DNA of 64,000 nt from Panicum virgatum (taxonomy: Eukaryota; Streptophyta; Magnoliopsida; Poales; Poaceae), in contig NC_053146.1 in NCBI RefSeq assembly GCF_016808335.1, positions 6,611,015-6,675,014 on the forward strand, in the 5' to 3' direction. Shown here in pieces: positions 11,633 through 24,566 of this stretch (within the stretch, counting starts at the first letter, position 1; every line of letters starts with the position of its first letter). The position numbers and the translations under genes were made by a program. Under the pieces are notes generated by a model that searched no databases, was not told the DNA's origin, and was given only the letters and a program-made list of their open reading frames with translations.

Positions 11633-12823
11633 ATGGCCCCGAGGAGGAGGAAGCCGGACGACCCCCCACCAGATTATGGTGAGTCCCTAGCCTCTCCGCT
11701 TTGCTCGTCCCCACACTCCTTCCCCGTCCGGCCAGCCTGCCTTCCCCGTGCTCTGTCCCCGGCCGGCCCGCCGCCTCTCCGTGCTCTCTCCCCGGCCGGC
11801 GGTCCGCCTCCCCGTGCTCTCTCCCCGGCCGGCGGTCCGCCTACCCGTGCTCCCTCCCCGGTCGGCCATGGAGAGGACCCGCGCTCCCTCCCAGTCCGGT
11901 CGCTCGCCTCACCGTCAGCAGGCTCAACAGGCACCTGCACGCGCTCCCTATGACCCTTGTTCACTAGTGCTCGCAAAGTGGATCCCCTGAAATTTCGATT
12001 CCCCGTTGGCACAATAGCTTCGCCCTCTTGCCTATTATTTGGTTGTGTGTTGCATCCTAGATGATTTATGCTCTGTGGTTCTGTTCATAATGTAGGAGCT
12101 GATGAGATGAGGTTTTCTGTTGAGGTTCACCATGGTGGGGTTTTCTGCGGGAATGGACAGAATCGTGCCTACCAGAATTGCAAGGTAGATTGGTGGGATC
12201 ATGTCGATGCTTGGTCCTGGTCTTTTTTCTGGGTTGAAGAAATTGTTATGAAACTAGGCTATGGGTTAAATCCATCCAACTTGAAGGTGTACTGGCTCTT
12301 ACCTGGGAAAAAATTGTCCGATGGTTTGAGGTATTTGTCCTCTGATGATGACACAGCGGTGATGAGCAGAGTGGCTGATAAGGTGAAGAATTTTGTCATC
12401 TATTTTGATCATACCCCTTTAGGAGAGGACTGTGAGGAAGTTCTAGATTTCCTGGACAGTGACAATGATGTTCAAGAGGGCGATGATGACCTTTTCACTG
12501 ATAATGTTGATGATGAAGGGGTGATAAACCCTGTAGTTGTTAAGTCAAAGAAGGTATGCTCACAATAGATAACTATCATGTAGGCTTCAAGTGGCCCTTC
12601 AGACATGCAGCATGGCCCACTACCGGATTCAGTTTTTATTGGAGAAAACCAGCCTGTTGCTCGACCTATGGCACCCACCACTGCATCCAAGGCTGGAAAG
12701 GCAGCACTCAAGAGGAAGGTTGCAGCAGTCAAGAAGAGGAAGACTGCAGGGAATACAACAGGAGCAACCAAGACAACTAAGAAATCCAAGACAAAACCCA
12801 AGTCTGGTGAAAAGGAAACGTAG
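11633..12823 (+). CDS. PB1-like-domain protein encoded inside a MULE
   Basis: The model has exon 1 at 11633-11678 (donor GTGAGT), exon 2 at 12096-12553 (acceptor ATGTAG) and exon 3 at 12584-12823, giving 247 residues. Exon 1 encodes a basic start (MAPRRRKPDD). Exon 2 encodes a PB1-like domain at about residues 19-125: MRFSVEVHHGGVFC, VDWWDHVDAWSWSFFWVEE, LGYG, VYWLLPGK and FVIYFDHTPLG. This domain typically forms the N-terminus of plant MULE-encoded proteins. An acidic linker (DDDLFTDNVDDEG) follows, then a Lys-rich tail in exon 3. No transposase or SWIM zinc finger follows. The second intron would be only 30 nt (or 57 nt if the acceptor is at 12610), shorter than usual in plants. Without splicing, the frame stops at 12568 (KKVCSQ). 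Exon 1 and 2 phases fit exactly. Confidence 0.65.
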
Positions 12824-13170
12824 GTCAAGATGGCAGGCTGCTGACCCCTTTTGTGAATGATAGCATGCTGACCCTTTTGTGAATGAATAGTCAGATTTCA
12901 TATTTTGATGTATATATTGAGGCACCATAAACTTGTATGGAAGCTCAGCCTGTAAGGCACCATGTATGCATGCTGTGAGGCACCATAAACTTGTATGGAA
13001 CCTCAGCTGCAACCAAGACGCCCTGTATGCATGCTGTGTGGCACCAGTAACCTATATTATGCTTTGTATGGATGCTATTTCAAATGGCTAATATGATGTG
13101 TGCATCTAGTTCTTTATCTCCAGATCTGTGTCAACATGTACTCCATTTTCAGTCACCAATTGATTCATTC

Positions 13171-13378
13171 ATTCACAAATTGTAGGGGACATGAGACACG
13201 TTGGGCAGAAATGGTGTGAGCAAATGAGAAAATGAAGAAGTACAGGGGGTTTTCTGCATTTAGTCAACCGACCTGGCAGTCCATTCACAAATTGTAGGGG
13301 ACAGGAGACGTTGGGCAGAAATGGTGTGAGCAAATGAGAAAATGAAGAAGTACAGGGGTTTTTTTGCATTTAGTGAAC
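13171..13378. repeat. Direct duplication of about 112 bp at the right MULE end
   Basis: Two copies start with ATTCACAAATTGTAGGGGAC at 13171 and 13283 and run to the TIR border. The second copy continues into the right TIR, so a terminal segment was duplicated. A shorter repeat with CACCATAAACTTGTATGGAA lies at about 12920-13040. Confidence 0.75.
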
Positions 13379-13540
13379 CACCTCCACGTGGTCCCCCGGG
13401 CGCGGGCGGAGAGGGTTTGGACCTAGATGTGAGCCAAATGCAAGTTCATATATGCGCTTGTGCAGATTGTAAGTACTGGGATCTAGATGAGATCTTGGCG
13501 CAAGTTCAACGACCGCCACTGAAATTTACTCGCAAATCTT

Positions 13541-14290
13541 CTTAATACGATTCGTGGACCAAAATAGGGCACCTCATTGGGCCACGTCTACAGCAAATCG
13601 CGGCCGTCGGATCGGCCGAGCGGAGGGCTCAGATCGTACCAGCTTTGGTCATTTTGCAAAAAAGGCCCTTCTATTTAACGGAAATCAAGCCACAGTCCAA
13701 GTCCTCCTCTCAGGAAGTTCTCCCAAAACCCCGAGCAAAAAACCGGCCGACGACCGGCCGTGCTGCCGCCGCCTTCATCCTCCAACTCCGCGCGGGCACC
13801 ACGCCCCGGCATAGGTGAGATGCAGCCCCGACCCCCGAGGGCATGGAAGCAGGCTGGTTCGCGAGCAGGAAACTGACCGGCGAGCGGCCCACGGCGCCGC
13901 CGCCGCAAGGACGGCCAGGATCCCGTGCAGGGCACTGGGCCAGGAGCCGCCTCCCTCCTGCCCGAGCTGCCGCGCCGAACTGCCCGCTGAGCAGCCGCGG
14001 AGGAGAACGGACGAGGAGGAGCCGCCCCGGAGGAGCTGCCGGTATGCCGGATCACCGCGCCTCCTGCAGCGCCGGGCAGCCACGCAGAGCCGCCACGGGC
14101 AGCCCGGCACGGATCCGGAAGGCCTGTAGGGCGCCGCAGGCGGATCCAGACTGGCTGTGCTTGGATGGCAGGCGGCGCCGCCGAGCCGCCGCTGACCGCC
14201 CTGACGGAGACTGGGCAGCGGTGTGGCACGGCTCCGGCGCACCAGAGCCGGCCTGCTAATGTAGAAAAATAAGTAGGACACGAACAGCAC
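13541..14290. other. GC-rich stretch without a supported gene
   Basis: The sequence resembles a grass promoter or leader (13541-13800), then a GC-rich block with long overlapping open frames on both strands. None has a recognisable domain, and the overlaps are typical of GC composition. It could be a captured or abandoned first exon. Confidence 0.4.
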
Positions 14291-14498
14291 AAAACACTTT
14301 CACAAGTATGATCATACCAACTTCCACTGCATTTTCATTTCTTTTAAGCTCTTCGACTATCCGAATGCAGTAGTCTATACCTGAACAATTTCAGGTAAGA
14401 ATCACATTGGGAACTAATAGTACATATAGAAAGGAAGAGCATATTGCATTGCAAGTTGGTTAAGGCCTTAGGCAGTGGAAACTAGAAAGATATCTCAA

Positions 14499-17084
<2,586 letters not shown>

Positions 17085-17398
17085 GGCAGCAACACGGCTC
17101 TTCTTCCCCTACGCCTTCTTGCAGAAGAAGCTTCTTGATCCGAGGGAAGGGAGTCCGTGCTGCTGCATTGCATTCTATGGGGGTTTATATAGGGGTTGGG
17201 GGGCGGAGGCGGGAGGCACGCGCTTGGAGATGGTAGCCAGCGAGCAAGAAAGCAGAGGACTCAAAGGCTCGACCAGAGTTTGGGTTCGGGTCCGTGGTGG
17301 GGTCTAGAGACTCTGGACCCTGACCCGGGTCTAGTGGAGCGTCGTGCCTCCATGGCGGCGTGCGGGAGGGGGGGGGGGGGGGGGGCTCGACTCTCGAG

Positions 17399-17581
17399 CA
17401 ATATTTTAAATCTCCGGCTATAGTTTCCGCTATCTCCCGCTATAGTTATTTGAGAGAGATTTAGCTAAGATTTTTTATGTACAACTTAACTCTTAGCTGC
17501 CGCTATAGCCCGTTATAGCGGACTATAACCTATTTTTAGATATAAATCGCTAAATGTCTTAGTCGGCTATTTAAAACATTG
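17399..17581. mobile_element. hAT-type MITE, 183 bp
   Basis: The terminal inverted repeats are CAATATTTTAAAT and, inverted, CAATGTTTTAAAT. The perfect 8-bp duplication CTCTCGAG flanks them (17391-17398 and 17582-17589), the size made by hAT transposases. The interior is rich in CCGCTATAG-like motifs. A poly-G run lies just upstream (about 17368-17385). Confidence 0.88.
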
Positions 17582-17887
17582 CTCTCGAGCCGCCGGGGAA
17601 GAGGATGCAAACGACGGGGAGCTCCAGCGATTGTGCCTCTTAGCCTGGGCCGTAGTTGGCCTTCGAGGCTCTTTCACGGGCCATCCATTGTCACCAAACT
17701 TTTTGGTCCACAGCCCGGCCTTCCTAAAAAGGAAACAGCCAGTCGCGCGCGCGCGTTTTTGGTAGAGCAGGCCATGCAGCCCATTATCCCCGAAATGAGT
17801 CCAGATACGACTTATGGGTTGGCATGGACTTTATGGGCTGCACTGCTGCAGTAAGGCAAGGCAAAACATATGTCACATATGTGCGAA

Positions 17888-18072
17888 AGGGCGTCTAGTC
17901 TAGTGGTTACAAGAGTCTCGGTAGTATTTCAAGTCCTCAGTTCGATTCCCTATGAGAGCTAATATTCTGGAATTTAACGGCATTGCTCATTTAGTGGTAG
18001 CTTCAGTGGTAGGTGACGTTCCCGTCGACAGAGAGGCGTCTTGAGTTGTACTGTGCAATCTCAAAAAAAAAT
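17888..18072 (+). mobile_element. tRNA-derived SINE
   Basis: A box-A-like TAGTCTAGTGGTT (near 17897) and a box-B-like AGTTCGATTCCC (near 17939) are spaced as in a tRNA-type RNA polymerase III promoter. The unit ends in a GCAATCTC tail followed by poly-A, as in grass SINEs. It does not fold as an intact tRNA. Confidence 0.6.
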
Positions 18073-18297
18073 ATGTCACATGTGCGAAACTGCGGAAGGC
18101 TATCATACTTTCGGAACTTTTTTTTTGTTATGCAGAATATTTTTTCTTCTAGAACGATTCCGTCGACAGCGAGGCGCCTTGAGTTGTACTGTGCAATCTC
18201 AAAAAAAAAAATGTCACATAGCGAAACTGCGGAAGGCTATCATACTTTCGGAACTTTTTTTTGTTATGCAGAATAATTTTTCTTCTAGAACAATAGT
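18022..18297. repeat. Tandem duplication of 138 bp including the SINE 3' end
   Basis: Two copies begin CCGTCGACAG at 18022 and 18160. Each continues through TGAGTTGTACTGTGCAATCTC, a poly-A run, AACTGCGGAAGGCTATCATA and TTATGCAGAATA. The copies are nearly identical. Confidence 0.85.
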
Positions 18298-19139
18298 TGT
18301 GACAGGTGTGAAATTTGTTTCGCCCTGATAATGATTGGAGATGATTAGGTGAGATTTGTATTTTTCACGAAAAAATATATTCCACTACTGATTTTAGACT
18401 TCATACTACTAGTTGGCATATAGGCAGCAACCCCTCGAACCACAGTACTTTTCTTCCATTCAAATTCAAAAAAGCTCCTAAAGAAAAAGAATAGTGAAAG
18501 CTCGATTCACCGTTGATAGCTTTATCCCTAATAGCGGTAGCAAACAAGAACTTGAGGGCGCCGGGGGGGCCGGGGGGAGGTAGAAAAAATTATTAATAAT
18601 CTGAAGCCCACCTTAATCCATTTTGTTGAGGATCTTGCACTTATTGCGGCCCTGTATTTACATAGCCAAGAAAGGCTCTGGTGATTATGCTAGGTAGGAA
18701 CGCTGTGTGCAATATCATTACCATCGGTTGGGAAGGCGAGAGGACGATACATTAGAGATGAGTCAATGTGGTGACGGTGGATCGAAAGACGGAATTTGTC
18801 AAAAGGAATAAGTCTAATTTATCCCCCTAAATTTGTCAAGAAGTCTGGAAAACCCCCTCGAATTACAAAACCAGGTATCATACACTTCTAACTCTCAAAA
18901 CCGAGCAAATTACCCCCAAACTGGTTTTCAGGGTGGTTTCGCTGATGTGGTAGCGGGCCCCACATGTCAACCTCTTCTTTCTCTTTCTCACTCCACCACT
19001 CCTCCCCTACCTCCCTCTCTCTACGCAGCGCCGCCGCCTCCCACTCTGCTTGCTGGTGGGGGGCCGCAGCAGCTCGTCCCCACCCACCTCTTCACCTGCC
19101 GCCCCCGTCGCTTCCAGCGGAGGTGCGACGGAGGTGAGG

Positions 19140-19400
19140 CGAAGGCGCGGCGTGCGGCGGCCAGGACGCGGCGGAGACGCGAGCGCAGGGGAGGCGGAGG
19201 GCTCCGAGATCCGGCGAGGGGAGGCGTGGCGTGCGGCGACCGGGACACGGTGGAGGCGCGAGCGCAGGGGAGGCGGAGGGCTCCAGGATCCGCCGGGGCG
19301 GAGGCGCGGCGTGCGGCGACCGGGACGTGGTGCAGGCGCGAGCGCAGTGGAGGCGGAGGGCTCCGGGGTCCGACAGGGCGGAGCCGCGACATCCGGCGGA
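19140..19400. repeat. GC-rich minisatellite, period about 79 bp
   Basis: GAGCGCAGGGGAGGCGGAGG recurs at 19181, 19259 and, with one change, 19339. The three-plus copies give long but meaningless open frames on both strands. Confidence 0.8.
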
Positions 19401-19564
19401 GGCGTGCGTGCAAGTAACAGAGGGCCACCGCGAGCTCGCCACCCCCCTCATGCTGCGGCGCCCATGGCGTGAGGTGAGCAGAGGACGAGAGGCGCCCATG
19501 GATGCCACGCCACGTGGCCGAGCTAGCAGCTGGGGCACCACGACGAGCTAGGCATCATGAGGTG

Positions 19565-22194
19565 TGTAACATCCCTATTTTTCTTCACTAAGATAAAATT
19601 TATTTCCGTGATTAAACATAGCAGCACAACAGCAAGCCAGGCCACGCACAAGCAATCCTTGCGGCAGCCGCCATGCTCAAACAGCTCGCTGCAGCCTCAC
19701 GCCACACGCAGGCTTGCCAAACCAGGGCCCCGGCCGCGCTCGCTCTCGCTCGCGCACGCGCGACACGCCGGCCCCACGACGGGACCGCGCCCTACCGCCG
19801 GCACCACGCCGTGCCGCATATCGCCGCGTCCCCACTTCGCCACCCCGCTGCAGCATCCTCGCCGGCTTTGCCACCTCGACGCTCGCGCGCTTCAACGCTG
19901 CCGCTGTGCATGTTGACGACGAGCTGCCACACCGTTGTCCTTACCGCTGTCCACCATGCTGCCGGACTTGGACACGTCGCTGCCGAACTTGAGTGGACGC
20001 CACGAGCATAGTGAGAGAGCAGCAGCCCGACGACCCCGTCGTGCACGTCCGACCAGCCGGGCCACCCTCCGCAATCCACGCTGCCATGCCCCACTGGCAA
20101 GTCGAATCTTTCTGCCATCCTCAGAAATGCACGACATCGCTGTGCCATCATCGCCGCGCACAGTTTGCCGGCCGAGATTTTCTCGCCACGAACCGCCTTT
20201 TACCGCCAATAAATTCAGCCGGGCGCTACACCGTGTAGCCTCGCGCCATTCGCAACTCGTCGCCGCGCGCACCAACCACAGGTCGAGCCTTCTTCTAGCC
20301 GAAGAACAGAGCACTCGTCGATCTCCTCCATCGAGCTGGTTCGATTCCCTTCGAGGTGAGCACCCCCACAGCCTCCTCGACCTACCCCAGTCCGCGCGCG
20401 TCCCTCTCTCTGCCACCAGCAAGCTCCCCACGACGAGCTCCCGGAGCCGAAGCCCCGGCTGCCGCGGCCGCCGTGGAAGACCTCGATTTCCCATGCCCGG
20501 AGTCCCCAAAACTAAACCCCCTCATCCTCCTCTCCTTCCCCGTACACTTGGATTTGGATACGGTGGCCGAAATCGCCATTCCGGCAGAGCTCAGGTGAGC
20601 TCGAGCCGCTCCCATGGTGGAGCAGAGGAAACACGACCACCAGTTGCCGTGGTGCCTACCCTTCTCCTTTATCCTTGTCTCCTTTGTTGAACTGAAGTCA
20701 ACAGGCAGCCCACGGCCCACACGCACAATCACAGGCCCAAAACTACTAACCCTCCTAACACACGCAGCATCCAAACCACATCCCATATTTTATGTCATTT
20801 TAATTTTCGAATTTATTTCACAGCCAGCAATGCAAACACAATATCTCATCCATCCAAGCTCCGATTCAATCAATTCTTTTTCCTAAATTTCTATAAAATC
20901 ATATACTATCGATTGCTTCTATTGTTATCTCCATTTGAACTCATTTTATTTTATGTTTGTGCTTGCTTGTGTTTGTTTGCCGGTTGTGCCGTTTTCGCCC
21001 GTAGATCACGGAGTGACCGAGGAGGAGCCTGCCGAGGGGTACAAAAGCCAGTACCGCGAGCCGGAGCCAGAAGACCCGTACCGCGAGGAGGAAGCTGCCG
21101 CCACCGACGCATATGTAAGCGAAGGCAAGTTTCATCGACCCCTATGGGAGCGGTTGCATCAATATGAGAACGTTTAGCTGTAGCCTGGGTCTAGGATCGA
21201 TTACATATACCAGTACTTGAGTGATTGAGTGTGCTCATGCATGCATCTGAGTAGTCAGGCATATCCAGAGCTGAGACTAGGATACGAAGGGATCTGGCTG
21301 AGACCAGTGCAGCTGGGTGTGCTGGAGCTGGCGCTACCGTGGTGGTAGACTGGGGGGTGAGTGCTACCGTGGTGGTAGGCTCGAGTTGGTATGTTGTGGG
21401 ATAGTTGCTGCCCTGGTGAACCATAAGGACCGAGTTGTTTTGACATCTCACCTAGCTTAATTTAGTACGATCATAGATTCCGGTATGGGCCGGACTTAGC
21501 CTAATCCCACTGGTTAGCTTGACGGTCGCAGGGATGGTTTACGGGTATAGACCATTGGAGTCAGGGCCCGAGAGTTTGTGCGGCCGGGCTGGGGCGTGAC
21601 CATGGCTGGGTGTCGGCTATGTCGGTTGTCCGTTTGGGCAGTCGAGTGTGTAGGTATAGAGTACGACCTCTGCAGAGTGTATAATCCATTCGAATGGTTC
21701 GTGCCCATGGTATGGGCAGGCTAAGGTGTGGTCCTGACAACTAGTGAGCTACCTACTGTGGGTTGTGTCTGGAAGGGTTTGCATATCATTAGTTGCATTG
21801 CCATTAGATTGTGTTTAATGTGTATCATGCATGTCATTCTCCTCCCGTAGGGCGAGGTGGAACTTGCTGAGTACTTTCGTACTCAATCCTTGTTGATTAT
21901 TTTTTTCAGAAGATCCTGACTTTGTGCCTGAAGATTACGAGTAGATCGTGTCCGCACCCAAGCTGATCGAGTGGAGCCGTGATGGACGAAGAGCTAGTCT
22001 TGCATGTCGTTATGCTAATCGTTATCCTATGGTTATTTGCGGTAGCTTGGTGTTGTCACTTTACTCCTCGTGTACGTGTTGAATAAAGTTCTGTATGACT
22101 TTGGACTCCACTTGATGTAACATGTATTGTACCGGGGACTTGCTTCGGTTATTAATACATGGTTTAGCCTCGATCCTTGGGTCGGGGCGCTTCA
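19565..22194 (+). mobile_element. Solo LTR of a Gypsy-type retrotransposon
   Basis: The block starts TGTAACATCCC and ends GGGGCGCTTCA, with TG...CA termini. It is flanked by AGGTG (19560-19564) and AGGAG (22195-22199), an imperfect 5-bp duplication. Its 3' part has features common in long grass LTRs (for example GAGTACTTTCGTACTCAATC, and a TTATTAATACATGG stretch near the end). No gag or pol is present, so LTR-LTR recombination left one LTR of 2.6 kb. It sits inside the MULE at 18805-23117. Confidence 0.7.
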
Positions 22195-22473
22195 AGGAGA
22201 AGAGCAGAGGCGGAGGGTGCCTGGCGGCGCCGTGGGGAGGGAGAGAGAGAGCTGCCGCAGCCCCCCGCCAGCAAGCAGAGAGGGAGGCGGCGGCATTGCA
22301 GGGAGAAAGAGGGAGGTATGGGAGGAGAGGTGGAGAGAGAAAGAGAAAGGAGATGCTGACATGTGGGGCCCGCCTGCTGATATGTGGGGCCCACCACCAT
22401 ATCAGCAAAACCACCCTAAAAACTAGCCAAGGGGGTAATTTGCCCGATTTTGAGAGTTGAGGGGGGGTATGAT

Positions 22474-23037
22474 TAGGGATGACAATGGGTATATACCCGA
22501 CGGGTAATAGCTACCCGTACCCGCTAGGACTAAATTTTACCCATCGGGTTATCCGTACTGGATACGGATAAGAAAATGCTTCCATACCTGTACCCGCGCG
22601 GGTAATTTTTACCCGACGGGTAACCCACACCCGAAATCATACCCGACTATTACATATAAATATTAGACATTCATGAAAAATAAATCATTCCAAACTTCAT
22701 TGCAACAAGCTAATGGGTCGTATGAGTTAAAATGAGTTAGAGAAGGTTCAATAATATACATATGAGGAAGATTTAGTTGGATTTGAGCTGAAATCATATG
22801 TCATATGGGCTAAAATGAGTTAGGCACTTAGACTCGTTTGCTCTTTCTGCGGGTATTTCTTACCCGCGGATAGGTGGGTATGGGTAGTATAAATCCGCAC
22901 CTATACCCGTCATACCCAATGGGTGTAGGATTTTGTCCAATAATGTACCCACGGATAGAAAAATCATTACATACCCGCCTTCTTATCGGGTAAAACCCGT
23001 CAGGTACTCGGGTTTCGGGTACCCATTGCCATCCCTA
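22474..23037. mobile_element. hAT-type non-autonomous element, 564 bp
   Basis: The inverted ends are TAGGGATGACAATGGGTA and TAGGGATGGCAATGGGTA. The perfect 8-bp duplication GGTATGAT lies at 22466-22473 and 23038-23045. Many ACCCG/CGGGTA motifs occur at both ends. It interrupts the right TIR of the large MULE, so it inserted later than that element. Confidence 0.92.
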
Positions 23038-23192
23038 GGTATGATGTCTGGTTTTGTAGTTCGAGGGGGTATTTTATAATTCTTGACAAGTTCAGGGGGG
23101 TAAATTGGACTTATTCCTTGTCAAAAATGGGATGAGGATAAAGGTGCAACGAAGAAACCAACGGAAATGAGCACACAGTGATGACTGATGAG

Positions 23193-24235
23193 TATGGCTG
23201 GGCAAAAAACCCGATACCCGAACCCGAAAAACCCGAGCCCGAACCCGAAAAACCCGAGCCCGAAAAACCCGAACCCTAATATGGGTTCCAGCCCACGGTA
23301 CCCGAAATTAATACGGGTAGTTCGGGTTTTGGGCCACGGTACCCGAAATACCCGATTTACCCGAAAAATTGGTCAGCCCATTAGCCCAAATAAATTGCAG
23401 CCCAGCCCACCACCAACACCAAGTGTCCACCGTCCAAGCCTAACCCTAACCCCACCCCCAGGCCCCAGGCCCCAGCCCCCAGACCCCAACCCCAACCCCG
23501 CGCCGCGCCGCGCCGTCCCAATCCCAACCCCGCGCCGTCCCAATCCCAACCCCGCGCCGCCCCCCACGCTACCCCCAGCCGCCCACCGCGCCACGCCTGC
23601 GCGAGCGGCCGAGCGAGTGCGCCTCGCGCGGGCATCGCTCAGGCGGTCGGGGTGCCATCTCTGCCCAAGAACCGCGGCACGGGTGCGAGCAAGCAGCGGG
23701 CCGAGCGGCTGGCGAAACAGAGCAAGCTGAGCACGCATGGCGATGAGCAGAGGAAGCAGCACAACGGATTGAATTGAGCACGACATGGACCATGGCGAGC
23801 TTGCGGTAGGCACTGCGCAGCTCGGCGTCGGAGCAATCAAGCAATCGCTAGCCACGCCCAGCGGTGATGGTGAGGGCTATTTGGGAGGAGGGCATCACGT
23901 GGAGGCACGGGCTCGATGCAAACCAGACGCGGCTCGGGGGCGCAGATCGAGGTGGACACGACGCGTGGGACCTGACCTCCCGGCAGCGGCTTCCTAGCGC
24001 AGGCGCAGGTGCGTCTCCGGGCCGGCGGCGCGCTGACCCGGCTGCGAGGAGGCGGCGCGCGGGACCTCGGGTAATTCAGGTAAAACCCGAACCCGAATCT
24101 GAATTTTCGGGTACCCGAATTTTCGGATTCTTCTTTTTCCCAACTGATTTCGAGTATCATTTTTAGAAACCCGAAATTCCTAAAACCCGAACTACCCGAC
24201 CCGAAAATTTCGGGTAACCCGAATGCCCAGCCATA
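23193..24235. mobile_element. hAT-type element carrying a captured J-domain gene fragment
   Basis: The ends are TATGGCTGGGCA and, inverted, TATGGCTGGGCATTCGGG. The perfect 8-bp duplication CTGATGAG lies at 23185-23192 and 24236-24243. Both sub-terminal regions are packed with ACCCGAA repeats. The 0.7-kb interior is GC-rich, has CCCCAACCCC-type minisatellite DNA at about 23440-23570, and contains part of a DnaJ gene with its intron (described separately). No transposase is present. Confidence 0.9.
23600..23845 (-). pseudogene. Captured DnaJ (J-domain) fragment with intron
   Basis: On the minus strand, 23840-23791 encodes LDCSDAELRSAYRKLAM, the end of J-domain helix II. A GT (23790-23789) opens a 130-nt segment that closes with CTTGGGCAG at 23661, and the next bases encode RWHPDR, including the HPD catalytic tripeptide. 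Joining the exons gives the expected order, helix II then HPD, in phase. After HPDR the sequence degenerates into repeats. J-domains stimulate Hsp70 ATPase, but this piece is too short to act. The fragment lies wholly within the hAT element. The parent is probably a grass J-protein with an intron just before RWHPD. Confidence 0.75.
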
Positions 24236-24257
24236 CTGATGAGGATAAAATACTATA

Positions 24258-24566
24258 GCTCGTTTAGATCCAAGAGGTTAAAAATTAGCTCTAGATTTAG
24301 AGATATTTAACAAAATCTATGTACAAAATTGCTTGCAGAATCCCTGGGTTGATTCGCAAGACGAATCCAACGAGATATATTAATTCATAATTAGCAGATG
24401 ATTACTGTAATATTATTGTAGCAAGTTATGGATTCATTAAACTTATTATATTCGTCTCGCAAATTAGTCTAAAGGTTATGAAATAAATTTTGTCAGCAAT
24501 CTATATTTAATACTCTTAAATAACAAGATTCCGGCGAGCTAATTATTAGCCCTCCGGATCCAAACA
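24258..24566. mobile_element. MITE with GTTTGGATCC-type ends
   Basis: The left end GTTTAGATCCAAGAGG and the inverse of the right end, GTTTGGATCCGGAGG, form imperfect TIRs of about 29 bp that continue into TTAGCT. The interior has AATTCATAATTAGCAGATGA and TTACTGTAATATTATTGTAG, shared with the copy at 28780-29040. No convincing target duplication was found. Confidence 0.65.

Larger units (their letters stand above)
11325..13531. mobile_element. MULE with long TIRs carrying a PB1-like gene
   Basis: The ends are GAGTAAATTTCAGTGGCGGTC and its inverse GACCGCCACTGAAATTTACTC. The inverted repeats run about 180 bp (11325-11508 and 13354-13531). The 9-bp flanks are GCAAATAAA (11316-11324) and GCAAATCTT (13532-13540), an imperfect Mutator-size duplication. 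The first seven bases match those of the MULE at 6494, so both belong to one broad superfamily. The interior holds a GC-rich leader with Pro-rich minisatellite repeats (about 11755-11870) and a three-exon gene described separately. No MURA-type transposase domain is present. Confidence 0.85.
18805..23117. mobile_element. Large non-autonomous MULE with nested insertions
   Basis: The left end GGAATAAGTCTAATTTATCC and the right end (inverse of GGAATAAGTCCAATTTACCC) form long inverted repeats of about 275 bp. The left repeat is 18805-19078. The right repeat starts near 22248 and is split by a hAT element. The perfect 9-bp duplication TTGTCAAAA lies at 18796-18804 and 23118-23126. The interior is GC-rich repeat DNA into which a 2.6-kb solo LTR has inserted. 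No transposase is seen. Confidence 0.9.

Noticed and set aside
12472..12828. Minus-strand frame with a hydrophobic start
   Set aside because: It is antisense to the PB1-like gene; the splice sites and domain are on the plus strand.
17888..17960. tRNA gene
   Set aside because: A- and B-box-like motifs exist, but no acceptor stem or full cloverleaf; better read as a SINE head.
23400..23575. Telomere-like CCCTAACCCTAACCCC and CCCCAACCCC runs
   Set aside because: Only a couple of units, inside a hAT element; this is minisatellite DNA, not an interstitial telomere array.
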